Both the position numbers and the translations under genes were made by a program. From JAEZAF01 sp964395665 (GTDB lineage: Bacteria > Chloroflexota > Anaerolineae > Aggregatilineales > Phototrophicaceae), in assembly GCA_964395665.1 (NCBI GenBank), contig CAYNDH010000058.1:1-22497 (forward strand): a stretch of 22,497 bases of DNA, in the 5' to 3' direction. Within the stretch, counting starts at the first letter, position 1, and the number at the start of each line of letters is the position of its first letter. Below, one piece after another: positions 1 through 6,970 of this stretch. The notes beneath the pieces are model-generated. The model made no database searches. It was not told where the DNA came from and saw only the letters and a program-made list of their open reading frames with translations.

Positions 1-25
1 ATGCAGATTATATAGTTAGGCATAT

Positions 26-63
26 CAGCGGCTCAGTTCCCGGTTTTACCGTTCTGACCGCTG
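26..63 (+). other. Imperfect hairpin in DUF1003 leader
   Basis: CAGCGG (26-31) pairs with CCGCTG (58-63). Inside it, CAG pairs with CTG, and CGGT/ACCG closes a small loop. The following bases are only moderately T-rich, so it could be the terminator of a gene left of the window or the first element of the leader of the DUF1003 gene. Confidence 0.35.
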
Positions 64-90
64 TTCTTCCGCTTATCTGAGAAGGGTTCC

Positions 91-162
91 ATGAACGCGG
101 ATCATAGTAAGTCTACAGAACAACAGCCGCCTTCAGGCAGCGGCGGCAGCATCCCCCAGTAA
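91..162 (+). CDS. Possible 23-aa leader peptide upstream of DUF1003 gene
   Basis: This is an ATG-to-TAA frame of 23 codons, too short for usual gene callers. A purine-rich GAGAAGGG (79-86) lies 4 bases before the ATG, a better Shine-Dalgarno than several larger genes here have. The peptide is hydrophilic, begins MNADHSK and has a Gln-Gln-Pro-Pro stretch and a Ser/Gly run before ending in Ile-Pro-Gln. It has no signal peptide or membrane segment. A row of hairpins (186-256) follows directly, and the DUF1003 gene starts 261 bases after the stop. The layout recalls a leader peptide that reports translation speed to a downstream RNA fold, but no family is recognised and the frame may be chance. 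Confidence 0.3.
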   Translation: MNADHSKSTEQQPPSGSGGSIPQ

Positions 163-185
163 ACTCCCCTAAGGCGCAGGTGCAT

Positions 186-256
186 GGGCGAGTTTGCCCG
201 GCGCTGTCGCCGTCCCTGTGCCGGAAAGTACAGGGAAAAGCCTCTGAATACGGCTT
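186..256 (+). promoter_or_regulatory. Tandem hairpins in 5' leader of DUF1003 gene
   Basis: Four short stems follow each other almost without gaps: GGGC/GCCC (186-189 with 196-199), GGCG/CGCC (200-203 with 208-211), TCCCTGT/ACAGGGA (213-219 with 230-236) and AAGCC/GGCTT (238-242 with 252-256). This density suggests a folded leader RNA. The remaining leader (257-423) holds no gene I can support. I looked for conserved cores of the M-box, yybP-ykoY, TPP, cobalamin, FMN, ydaO and fluoride riboswitches and did not find them, so no class is assigned. Confidence 0.35.
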
Positions 257-423
257 CTGTTCACAATCGGCGGTTCGATTTTCTTACCATTCTGACTGGT
301 GTGCTGCGCTCAGCATCTGACGTTTCACGTAACGACTGATGCGTGATACTCATCGGCTATCGCGCGCATCTCTGGTGCAGCAGTCACAAGCCATACCACA
401 TTGTGGAGAGAGGTGAAATCATC

Positions 424-1053
424 ATGTATAGCGATTTGCTGCTGGATCGTCTGGCCGGTATCGCCGAAGATGAGCACGATGAGCGTCTTCAGGAATTGAT
501 TGAAGAAATTGAAGAACTCGAAAATCTGCTCAGCCCTGAAGCGCAGGATCTGATCCGCGATCTGCGCCCGGTCACGGTTTCGGATGACGTCTATGAAGAA
601 ATGGACGAAAACGCGACCTTCGGCGACCGTATGGCCGACCTGATCGCAACATGGGCCGGAAGCTGGACCTTTATCATCTCCTTTATTGTGCTGATGGTGG
701 GCTGGATGGGCATCAATCTGCTGCTGGATCTGGAAGCATTCGATCCCTATCCTTTTATCCTGCTCAATCTGACGCTGAGTACGCTGGCAGCACTTCAGGC
801 CCCTGTCATCCTGATGTCGAGCAACCGTCAGGCCGATAAGGACCGGATTGTCGCCCGCAATGATTATGAAGTGAACCTCAAGAATGAACTGGAACTGGTT
901 GACCTGCATCGCAAGATCGACCTCTTAACCAGCACCATGGAAGTTCAGAACAAGCTGATTAACGCGCTGGCGAATGCCCGTCGGCATGAACTAAGCGCGA
1001 CCGTCAAGGTCATCACAAGTAACAACCACGCCCGCCGGGAAGATATGCTCTGA
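424..1053 (+). CDS. DUF1003 family inner-membrane protein
   Basis: This 209-residue protein has an acidic, probably helical N-terminus (residues 14-40, Glu/Asp/Leu rich). Two membrane segments (about 80-101 and 110-131) are joined by a short loop, and a charged C-terminal region that looks coiled-coil (about 150-185) follows. The stretch around FDPYPFILLNLTLST and the following QAPVILMSSNRQ is the DUF1003 signature. The family's function is not established; some members sit beside Mg2+ transporter-related genes, so a link to cation homeostasis is possible but only inferred. The frame is open back to a GTG at 343, but the ATG at 424 is preferred because AGGTG (411-415) lies 8 bases upstream and the family homology begins after it. 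The gene stands alone behind a long structured leader. Confidence 0.88.
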   Translation: MYSDLLLDRLAGIAEDEHDERLQELIEEIEELENLLSPEAQDLIRDLRPVTVSDDVYEEMDENATFGDRMADLIATWAGSWTFIISFIVLMVGWMGINLLLDLEAFDPYPFILLNLTLSTLAALQAPVILMSSNRQADKDRIVARNDYEVNLKNELELVDLHRKIDLLTSTMEVQNKLINALANARRHELSATVKVITSNNHARREDML

Positions 1054-1068
1054 ACAATACCCACCGGA

Positions 1069-1126
1069 TCACAGGTTCAGCACTTTGGTCAGCATGCGTA
1101 ATCAGTAAACAGCGCTGAACCTGTGA
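1069..1126. repeat. 13-bp perfect inverted repeat downstream of DUF1003 gene
   Basis: TCACAGGTTCAGC (1069-1081) is the exact reverse complement of GCTGAACCTGTGA (1114-1126), separated by 32 bases. The arms start 15 bases after the DUF1003 stop codon. No T-tract follows, so it is not a classical intrinsic terminator. It could act as a transcript 3' end or processing stem, or be a small repeated element. Nothing else is recognised between 1127 and 1282. Confidence 0.6.
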
Positions 1127-1282
1127 CCTCAGTACTATTCGTGACGAAAAATTCATAGAGGTTTCAGAATACCAACGCAAAACCAAGGATTTACCACCTC
1201 TGCCTTAAGCTAGCACTTTGCTTACATCCCTATACTCATCTTAATTCTCTTTGGGATAGCTGGCAGGAGTGATAAGGCCTTT

Positions 1283-3415
1283 ATGAAGAAATACGTCCTT
1301 TCAGGCATCATCCTTATGACAGTGCTGCTCGTTATCGCCCTTCGGCAGCAGCCGGATACAACTGCTGCACCCACCGTTGCACAGACCTGCGACATCTCGA
1401 ACTCCACATGGATCAAAGGGCCATCTATCCCTGCCAATCACATGGAAGCGGCCTCAGCAGCCGTCAATGGCAAGTTTTATGTGATCTCAGGTTTTACCGA
1501 CAGTGATCTGAATCTCACCGGACGGGTTGATGTTTACAACCCGGCAACCGATCAGTGGGAAACCGCGACCAAGCCCCGCAAGAGTGCGCCAGTGCCCTTC
1601 AGCCATGCCCAGGCCGCAGCCGATAACCGCTATATCTGGGTTGCGGGCGGTTTTATCGGCAAACAGCCCGGCCAACCGACGGATCGCGTCTGGCGCTACG
1701 ATACCGTCAATGACAGTTGGACCGAACTTCCGAAACTGCCACAGAAACGCGCCGCAGGTCTGACCGTACTGGAAGGCCGTACCCTGCACTACATCGGCGG
1801 CGCATCCTTTGACCGCGATACCAGCTATAACAATCACTGGACACTCAATGTCGATAACACGAGTGAAAGCTGGAAGAATGCACCAGCGATGCCAACTGCA
1901 CGCATCCACAGCAGCGGTGCTTACCTGAACGGTGTGATTTACGCGCTCGGTGGTCAGTACCGGCATGACCATGATCCTGAAGATCTGAAGCTGGCCCATG
2001 CCTTTAACGTCAGCGACGGCACATGGTCACGCAAGGCGGATCTGCCCTTCCCGCGTTCGCATTTCGAACCGGCCACGATGATCATCGGCGGCAATATCGT
2101 GATCATCGGTGGACGTGCCAACCAGAACGGTTACGGCAACGGCCAGATCGTCGACGTCACCGCGTACAACCCACAAACCAATACATGGAAGGAATTACGC
2201 CAGCTTCCGATCAAACTGATTGCAACCAACGCCGTCTACATTGGGGACAAAATCATTGTGACTGGCGGCGGAGTCAACTGGAATACCATCACACGCAATA
2301 TGTACACCAGCACCGTGACTCTCAGCAACTGCGACGGAGAGGCAACGCCAACACCTCTCAAGACCGCAGAGGCATCCCCCACCATCCCGGTGACAGCAGC
2401 ACTGACAGACACCTCACCCACCGATCAGGTGCCGAAAACCAGCACGCCAATCCCGCCAACAGCGACCTTAAGTTCAACCGGACAGAGTGTGATCAGCCTG
2501 ACATTGATCAATGCAGCCACCGAGCAGGATATCCGTACACTCCAGAATGGTGATGTCATTGATCTTTCGCAGCCTGGCACCTCACAGATCAGCATCCGCG
2601 CCAATACCAGCCCCGGCAAGGTCGGCAGCGTCGTCTTCCATCTGAACGGCATCCAGCGCTACCGGGTTGAGAGTGAAGCGCCTTACGCCATCGCGCATAA
2701 CAGCAGTTCGAGCTATGATCCCTGGAACTACACACTCGGCCAGCAGCATCTGACCGTTGTCCCCTATACATTGACCAACGGAAACGGGACTCCCGGCAAC
2801 GCCCTGACACTGTCCTTTACCATCGTACAGGCTGGCTCACAGGCTGGAACTGCGACCAGTATGTCAACACCTATACCGCCGACATCGACCTTTACAACCG
2901 TGCCAACCTCAATCCCACCAACCGTCACAGCGCACGCTACCGAAAAGTTATCCGACGGTCAGCCAACCACCACGAACACCGCCGCACCGACTTCGACATT
3001 TACCGCGACCGCCACACTGACGGCGACCGCAACCTCAATCCCACCGACTCCCACCCCGGCACAGACGGTCAAAAAGCTGGTACTGATCAATGCCCAGACC
3101 GATAAGGACATCATGGTACTTGGCGATAATGCCGTGATTGACTGTGCCGCCATCGGGACCAATAAAATCAGCATCCGGGCGGAGACCACACCGTGGAATG
3201 TGGGTAGTGTCATTTTCGGGCTGAACGCCAACCCACGCTACAAGGTTGAAAACGGAGCGCCCTATTCGATTGCCAACAACAGCGGGTCGGATTACTTCCC
3301 ATGGTCCATACACAACGGACAGCATGTTCTGCTGGTCACACCTTACAGCAAATCGAATGGTACAGGGACACCCGGCGGCACGATGCAGATCAGTATCACG
3401 GTGAGGCGCTGCTAA
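1283..3415 (+). CDS. Exported kelch-propeller protein with two C-terminal beta-sandwich-like modules
   Basis: This 710-residue protein has a signal peptide (about 1-30). Six kelch blades cover about 40-350, each with the hydrophobic-Gly-Gly turn (for example IWVAGGF, IYALGGQ, IVIIGGR). Cys36 and Cys350 bracket the propeller and could form a disulfide that closes it. Two unusual acidic/His motifs are DRDTSYNNHW (177-186) and HDHD (228-231), with His239 and His260. A Thr/Pro linker (about 352-400) leads to a module of about 112 residues (402-515), a second linker, and a copy of the module (596-710); both copies begin with a LINA(A/Q)T motif. That module type recurs in secreted bacterial proteins as a carbohydrate- or adhesion-linked beta-sandwich; this is recalled, not tested. 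A purine-rich AAGG lies 5 bases before the ATG. A paralogue follows directly. A surface role is inferred; the ligand is unknown. Confidence 0.9.
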   Translation: MKKYVLSGIILMTVLLVIALRQQPDTTAAPTVAQTCDISNSTWIKGPSIPANHMEAASAAVNGKFYVISGFTDSDLNLTGRVDVYNPATDQWETATKPRKSAPVPFSHAQAAADNRYIWVAGGFIGKQPGQPTDRVWRYDTVNDSWTELPKLPQKRAAGLTVLEGRTLHYIGGASFDRDTSYNNHWTLNVDNTSESWKNAPAMPTARIHSSGAYLNGVIYALGGQYRHDHDPEDLKLAHAFNVSDGTWSRKADLPFPRSHFEPATMIIGGNIVIIGGRANQNGYGNGQIVDVTAYNPQTNTWKELRQLPIKLIATNAVYIGDKIIVTGGGVNWNTITRNMYTSTVTLSNCDGEATPTPLKTAEASPTIPVTAALTDTSPTDQVPKTSTPIPPTATLSSTGQSVISLTLINAATEQDIRTLQNGDVIDLSQPGTSQISIRANTSPGKVGSVVFHLNGIQRYRVESEAPYAIAHNSSSSYDPWNYTLGQQHLTVVPYTLTNGNGTPGNALTLSFTIVQAGSQAGTATSMSTPIPPTSTFTTVPTSIPPTVTAHATEKLSDGQPTTTNTAAPTSTFTATATLTATATSIPPTPTPAQTVKKLVLINAQTDKDIMVLGDNAVIDCAAIGTNKISIRAETTPWNVGSVIFGLNANPRYKVENGAPYSIANNSGSDYFPWSIHNGQHVLLVTPYSKSNGTGTPGGTMQISITVRRC

Positions 3416-3480
3416 CCCGCTGATCATTTGCTATGAATCTGCATGCCATCAAATGCCCAGAGCATCAGATAAGGTTGATG

Positions 3481-3512
3481 AGAGGGAAATGACAGTTTTG
3501 TTATTCCCCTCT
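3481..3512 (+). terminator. Probable terminator hairpin after first kelch gene
   Basis: AGAGGGAAAT (3481-3490) pairs with ATTCCCCTCT (3503-3512) with one mismatch and a 12-base loop. Only a short TT follows, so termination strength is uncertain. It lies between the two kelch genes and suggests they are at least partly separate transcription units. Confidence 0.4.
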
Positions 3513-3631
3513 TTGGTCATCTTGCAATCCTGTTGAATCTATAGAATGATGCTGAAAGCTATACTGCTATATCACTTCGTTATATGACCTGCATCCTACT
3601 TTCCCTTATCCGATTCTGAAGACCTGACTGA

Positions 3632-5329
3632 GTGATGATGAAACTGAAATTTCCAATTCTGATTGCCTTCTTCAGCAGCCTGTTACTCGTGGCTTTAGTG
3701 GCCCTGCTGCCGGTTCAGTTCTCCATGGCACAGAATAATAACGACGCATGTCTCGTCGTCCTGAGCCAATGGCGCAGTGGGCCGGAGATCCCGAATAAGC
3801 ATCTGGAAGCTGGTACCGCCGTGGTGCATGACAAGCTCTACGTTTTTTCCGGCTTTGACACGAACAGCCTTACCACCAGCAAGGTTGTGGATGTCTACAA
3901 CCCGACAAGCGGGATCTGGGAGACCATAGCCAATCCCCGTCAGGAGATGCCATTCGCAGCATCCCACATACAGGCCGCCGTCGATGGTCAGTATGTCTGG
4001 TTTGCAGGCGGATTTACCGGCAAGCATCCCGGCCCTACCACCGATGCCGTGTGGCGTTATGACACAGTATCGGATACGTGGACTCAAGGGCCTAAACTGC
4101 CGGAGAAGCGCGCTGGCGGCTTTCTGGTCCGTGTCGGGCGTTCGCTGCATTTCGGCGGCGGCCTGATCAATGACCGCGACACCAGTATGCCTGATCATTG
4201 GGCGCTTAATCTCGATAACGTCAATGCCGGGTGGAAATCCCTGCCTGGTCTGCCGAATCCGCGCAACCATTTGAGCGGGATCTCGATCAAAGGGCGCCTG
4301 TATGCGATAGGCGGTCAGTATTTCCATGACCGCGACCCGGTTGACCTGAAGCTGATGCACATCTATGACTCGGCCACACAAACCTGGACACGTGGCAAGG
4401 ATCTGCCCTTTAACCGCTCCCATTTCGAGCCGGGGACAACTCAACTTGGCCCACGCGCCATTATCGTCGGCGGTCGCAACAACCAGATCCCCGGACAGGG
4501 ACGCCTCAGCGAAGTGACCGTCTATGACAGCCTGAAGGAAGACTGGTATGAATTACGCGAACTGCCAGTCGATCTGATCGCACCGGTTGCCGCTGTACTC
4601 GGGAATCAGCTTTTTGTCACAGGGGGCGGCGCTCACTGGGATGTCCCACAGACGAAAACCTATATCGCCGACATCAGCTACAACTGTGCACCCCCTGCAA
4701 CGGAAGTTACCCCTGACCCGCAGACCGTGCCGCTGTATCAGCCAGCCGAAGGCCAGGCCGTCCACAGTGCTCAGCAGGTCTTTGAATGGGGGAACGTGAA
4801 CGGCACCGTTAAGTACAAGGTCAAATTCCGGGGTGTCAGCACAGAGTATCGCGCCAAACAGGTCTTCCGACCACAGAATTTCCCCTGTTCCGGTGGCAAG
4901 TGCAGCACGATCATCAGCCTCAATCCCCCGCTGCCGAACAAGGAACAGCTCAGGTGGCAGGTGGTCGCCGTCACATCCGTCGGAAAGAACAAATCCGACT
5001 GGCAGAACTTCTTTACACAGATACCCGGCAAGGCGGCGCTGTCTGCACCTTCAAATAACAGCACCATCGACCAGTCTTCCCCCATGCTCGCATGGTCAGC
5101 CGTACCGCTGGCATCGCGCTACAAGCTGGTTGTCAAGGACTTTGAGAACAATAAGCTGCTGAAACAGGATCTCGACAGCAGCGCATGTCAGGGAGGGATA
5201 TGCAGCTTAAACACCCGTGACTTTGGCCTTCAGCTCACCATCGGCCAGAATTACCGCTGGCTGGTCAAGGCGATTAACGATGAAGGAAAAGTCAAAAGTG
5301 ACGTGTGGCAGTTCAAGGTCGGCTCCTAA
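3632..5329 (+). CDS. Exported kelch-propeller protein with two C-terminal Fn3-like modules
   Basis: This 565-residue paralogue of the preceding gene has a signal peptide (about 1-34, ending near SMAQ) and the same six-bladed kelch propeller (about 45-350). Cys40 and Cys352 bracket the propeller, and DRDTSMPDHW (181-190), HDRD (232-235), His243 and His264 match the neighbour's motifs. The C-terminal part differs completely: after a short Pro linker come two Fn3-like beta modules (about 366-465 and 468-565). Each has a Trp-X-Val/Leu-Val core strand and a close Cys pair (419/424 and 519/524) that could form a small disulfide loop. Start codons GTG 3632, ATG 3635 and ATG 3638 are consecutive and no clear Shine-Dalgarno decides between them; numbering here is from 3632. 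Function is unknown; a cell-surface binding role is inferred. Confidence 0.9.
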   Translation: MMMKLKFPILIAFFSSLLLVALVALLPVQFSMAQNNNDACLVVLSQWRSGPEIPNKHLEAGTAVVHDKLYVFSGFDTNSLTTSKVVDVYNPTSGIWETIANPRQEMPFAASHIQAAVDGQYVWFAGGFTGKHPGPTTDAVWRYDTVSDTWTQGPKLPEKRAGGFLVRVGRSLHFGGGLINDRDTSMPDHWALNLDNVNAGWKSLPGLPNPRNHLSGISIKGRLYAIGGQYFHDRDPVDLKLMHIYDSATQTWTRGKDLPFNRSHFEPGTTQLGPRAIIVGGRNNQIPGQGRLSEVTVYDSLKEDWYELRELPVDLIAPVAAVLGNQLFVTGGGAHWDVPQTKTYIADISYNCAPPATEVTPDPQTVPLYQPAEGQAVHSAQQVFEWGNVNGTVKYKVKFRGVSTEYRAKQVFRPQNFPCSGGKCSTIISLNPPLPNKEQLRWQVVAVTSVGKNKSDWQNFFTQIPGKAALSAPSNNSTIDQSSPMLAWSAVPLASRYKLVVKDFENNKLLKQDLDSSACQGGICSLNTRDFGLQLTIGQNYRWLVKAINDEGKVKSDVWQFKVGS

Positions 5330-5397
5330 GTCCGCAGTGCCGAAGCCTGATCCGCGATATGCGTCAGACTCATGTGCGCTTTATGTGAGCTTCACCG

Positions 5398-5427
5398 TTG
5401 ACGCTGCACGGCATCTATCGCTATAAT
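5398..5427 (+). promoter_or_regulatory. Sigma70-type promoter of rplU operon
   Basis: TTGACG (5398-5403) and TATAAT (5422-5427) are separated by 18 bases, a near-consensus pair. It lies 130 bases upstream of rplU, so transcription should begin near 5434. Confidence 0.7.
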
Positions 5428-5437
5428 ACTGAAGCAT

Positions 5438-5460
5438 TGCCCCGGTATCGGGGCATTTTT
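5438..5460 (+). terminator. Terminator-like hairpin at start of rplU leader
   Basis: TGCCCCG (5438-5444) pairs perfectly with CGGGGCA (5449-5455) across a 4-base loop, followed by TTTTT. It would end transcripts from the second kelch gene. It also lies only a few bases after the predicted rplU transcription start, so it might act as an attenuator or a 5' stabilising stem. The rest of the leader (5461-5557) shows no other clear element apart from the rplU Shine-Dalgarno. Confidence 0.7.
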
Positions 5461-5557
5461 ACGCTCATCAGACAGAACCAATTTTCCCCGCGTGCTTGCT
5501 ATCAGACCTCAATGAACAGGTACGGCAGTGGAAACAAGCGAAGATTGGAGAAAAATC

Positions 5558-5869
5558 ATGTATGCAGTTTTCCGTTCGGGAGGTCGCCAGTATCGCGCCG
5601 AGGTCGGTAGGACCATCGACGTAGAGCGGCTGCCCTTCGAAGTCGATCACCAGTTCAACATCGAAGATGTGCTGCTGGTCGGCAATGATGATAGTACAGT
5701 GATCGGTCAGCCGCTCGTCGAAGGTGCGTCGGTCGGTGTGACAGTCGTGGATCAGTTCCGTGCCAAGAAGGTCATTGTGTTCAAATACCGCCAGCGCACG
5801 AATTACCGTCGCAAGCGGGGGCATCGTCAGTATTACACCCGCCTGCGTGTTGACAGCATCAACGCTTAA
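5558..5869 (+). CDS. rplU: 50S ribosomal protein L21
   Basis: The protein has 103 residues, the usual L21 length. It starts MYAVFRSGGRQYR, the conserved N-terminus of the family, and ends with the basic segment KYRQRTNYRRKRGHRQYYT that contacts 23S rRNA. L21 is a structural protein of the large ribosomal subunit. The frame is open back to 5528, but the ATG at 5558 has GGAG (5547-5550) 7 bases upstream and fits the family start. It is the first gene of an rplU-rpmA-rpmE operon read from the promoter near 5400, and rpmA begins 33 bases after its stop. Confidence 0.97.
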   Translation: MYAVFRSGGRQYRAEVGRTIDVERLPFEVDHQFNIEDVLLVGNDDSTVIGQPLVEGASVGVTVVDQFRAKKVIVFKYRQRTNYRRKRGHRQYYTRLRVDSINA

Positions 5870-5902
5870 GTAAGTTCATAAGTGTAGGAAAGGAATCACA
5901 CA

Positions 5903-6208
5903 ATGGCACACAAGAAAGGCGGCGGTTCCAGCCGCAACGGTCGCGATAGTAATTCACAGCGTCTCGGAGTCAAGATGTTCGGTGGTCAGTATGTCATCCC
6001 CGGCAATATCATCGTGCGTCAGCGCGGGACCAAGTTCCACCCCGGTCTGAACGTCGGTCTGGGCCGTGACCATACCCTGTTCGCCAAGGCTGAAGGCTAT
6101 GTGGTGTTCGAACCCAAGCCCGGGCGCGGCGGCCAGAAGCAGGTCAGCATCTACGCCGAAAACCCCAATACACACAATACTCAGGCATCAAATGCTGCCG
6201 GTGACTAA
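5903..6208 (+). CDS. rpmA: 50S ribosomal protein L27
   Basis: The protein has 101 residues and begins MAHKKGGGSSRNGRDS, the classic L27 N-terminal tail that reaches toward the peptidyl-transferase centre. It has no Firmicutes-style cleavable N-terminal extension. The core GGQYVIPGNIIVRQRGTKFH and GRDHTLFA is fully conserved. The C-terminus carries an extra polar Asn/Thr/Ala tail after about residue 88. A GGAAAGGA Shine-Dalgarno precedes the ATG. It lies between rplU and the unusual rpmE, and a 9-bp stem overlaps its stop codon. Confidence 0.97.
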   Translation: MAHKKGGGSSRNGRDSNSQRLGVKMFGGQYVIPGNIIVRQRGTKFHPGLNVGLGRDHTLFAKAEGYVVFEPKPGRGGQKQVSIYAENPNTHNTQASNAAGD

Positions 6209-6218
6209 ACCGGCAGCA
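6193..6218 (+). other. Hairpin overlapping rpmA stop codon
   Basis: TGCTGCCGG (6193-6201) pairs perfectly with CCGGCAGCA (6210-6218) across an 8-base loop that contains the rpmA stop TAA. No T-tract follows. It is likely an RNA processing or stability stem between rpmA and rpmE, or a weak attenuator. Confidence 0.5.
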
Positions 6219-6249
6219 CTGTAATCCCCTACCCGGACAATCGTCTAGT

Positions 6250-6281
6250 CGTCACGCCACTCTCCCTCAAGAGCCGTGACG
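6250..6281 (+). promoter_or_regulatory. Two-part hairpin just upstream of rpmE
   Basis: CGTCACG (6250-6256) pairs with CGTGACG (6275-6281). Inside it, CTCT (6260-6263) pairs with AGAG (6270-6273) over a 6-base loop. The GAGGAG Shine-Dalgarno of rpmE starts 10 bases further on, at 6291. The position suits translational control of rpmE, but that is inference. Confidence 0.4.
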
Positions 6282-6306
6282 CAAACTTACGAGGAGCACA
6301 CCCGCA

Positions 6307-6777
6307 ATGCCAAAGACAGATCTTCATCCTACATGGTTTCCGGACGCGAATGTCGTCTGCGCCTGTGGGAACACATGGACGACCGGCGCAACCCAGCCGG
6401 AACTGCGCACCGACATCTGCTCGGCCTGCCATCCCTTCTATACTGGTGAACAGCGCATTGTGGACACCGAAGGCCAGGTTGATCGCTTCATGAAGCGTAT
6501 GCAGGTCCGCGAAAACCGCCTTGCTGAAGCCGAAGCCCGTGAAGCCGCCAAGACTCCGCTGGATCTCTCACTGGAAGAGCTTGGGCTGAACAAGCGCTTT
6601 GTCAACATCTTCTCCGAAAACGGTGTCGTTGTCGTTCAGGACTTCCTGAACAAGCTCGACGAAGGCGAAGACAGCCTGCTGGAACTGCCGGGCATTGGCC
6701 GCAAGGTCGTTGCAGACATCAAGAAGATGCTGCGCACCCGTGGCTACGACGTCCCAGAAGCCGAAACAGCCGAATAA
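6307..6777 (+). CDS. rpmE: Ribosomal protein L31 fused to an RNA polymerase alpha-CTD-like domain
   Basis: The 156 residues are about twice the usual L31 length. Residues 1-68 are a zinc-type L31, with Cys18, Cys20, Cys38 and Cys41 in the C-X-C and C-X-X-C pattern, the CHPFYTGEQR motif and VDRFMKR. A charged, probably helical linker (about 66-84, Arg/Glu/Ala rich) leads to residues 85-150, which match the fold pattern of the C-terminal domain of RNA polymerase alpha: an EELGLNKRFVN helix, then LPGIGRKVVADIKKML and a terminal RGYDV. By alignment from memory with the E. coli domain, Arg97, Asn100, Gly131 and Lys133 correspond to DNA-contacting Arg265, Asn268, Gly296 and Lys298; Ser299 is replaced by Val134. 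It is the last gene of the rplU-rpmA-rpmE operon. The tail may contact DNA, rRNA or RNA polymerase. Confidence 0.93.
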   Translation: MPKTDLHPTWFPDANVVCACGNTWTTGATQPELRTDICSACHPFYTGEQRIVDTEGQVDRFMKRMQVRENRLAEAEAREAAKTPLDLSLEELGLNKRFVNIFSENGVVVVQDFLNKLDEGEDSLLELPGIGRKVVADIKKMLRTRGYDVPEAETAE

Positions 6778-6798
6778 CCTGATATTGAGTACGCTCAG

Positions 6799-6836
6799 AA
6801 TGAGGCGGGCAGCCTATCATTGCTCGCCTCATTTTT
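6799..6836 (+). terminator. Intrinsic terminator of rplU-rpmA-rpmE operon
   Basis: A 13-bp stem with one G-T wobble is formed by AATGAGGCGGGCA (6799-6811) and TGCTCGCCTCATT (6821-6833), with a 9-base loop and a T-tract to 6836. It starts 22 bases after the rpmE stop. Confidence 0.92.
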
Positions 6837-6855
6837 ATTCTTTTCAGTTCCAGCC

Positions 6856-6884
6856 ATGACAGATTTTTTACTTTTTCTGATACT
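6856..6884 (+). promoter_or_regulatory. Possible tdk promoter
   Basis: ATGACA (6856-6861) and GATACT (6879-6884), 17 bases apart, resemble -35 and -10 hexamers. They sit after the operon terminator and about 85 bases before tdk. Confidence 0.35.
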
Positions 6885-6970
6885 TGTGAACCCTCAGCAA
6901 TCGCAGCTGCTCAACAGTCGCAGCTCGCTCGACAGTTTCTGATGGCCCCCTGCATTGAAAAGGCACAACA

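Noticed and set aside
76..110. CTGAGA followed by GAAC and GGAT, recalling TPP riboswitch pieces
   Set aside because: The pairing partners, the 5' GGGG element and the GATAAT-GCCAGC core are missing, and the downstream gene is not thiamine related.
161..260. Leader as an M-box or yybP-ykoY (Mn2+) riboswitch
   Set aside because: The conserved GGGGAGTAGC or GTTAGGTGAGGCTCC cores could not be found on the relevant strand, so I kept it as an unclassified structured leader.
325..909. 194-residue open frame on the minus strand opposite the DUF1003 gene
   Set aside because: It lies antisense to a clear DUF1003 coding region, is Gln/His rich without domain features, and reflects the codon pattern of the real gene.
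3695..4444. 249-residue minus-strand frame opposite the second kelch gene
   Set aside because: It is fully antisense to a recognisable kelch propeller and has no domain or start signal.
5398..5610. 70-residue + strand frame across the rplU leader
   Set aside because: It covers the promoter and terminator hairpin, overlaps the rplU start in another frame and has no family resemblance.
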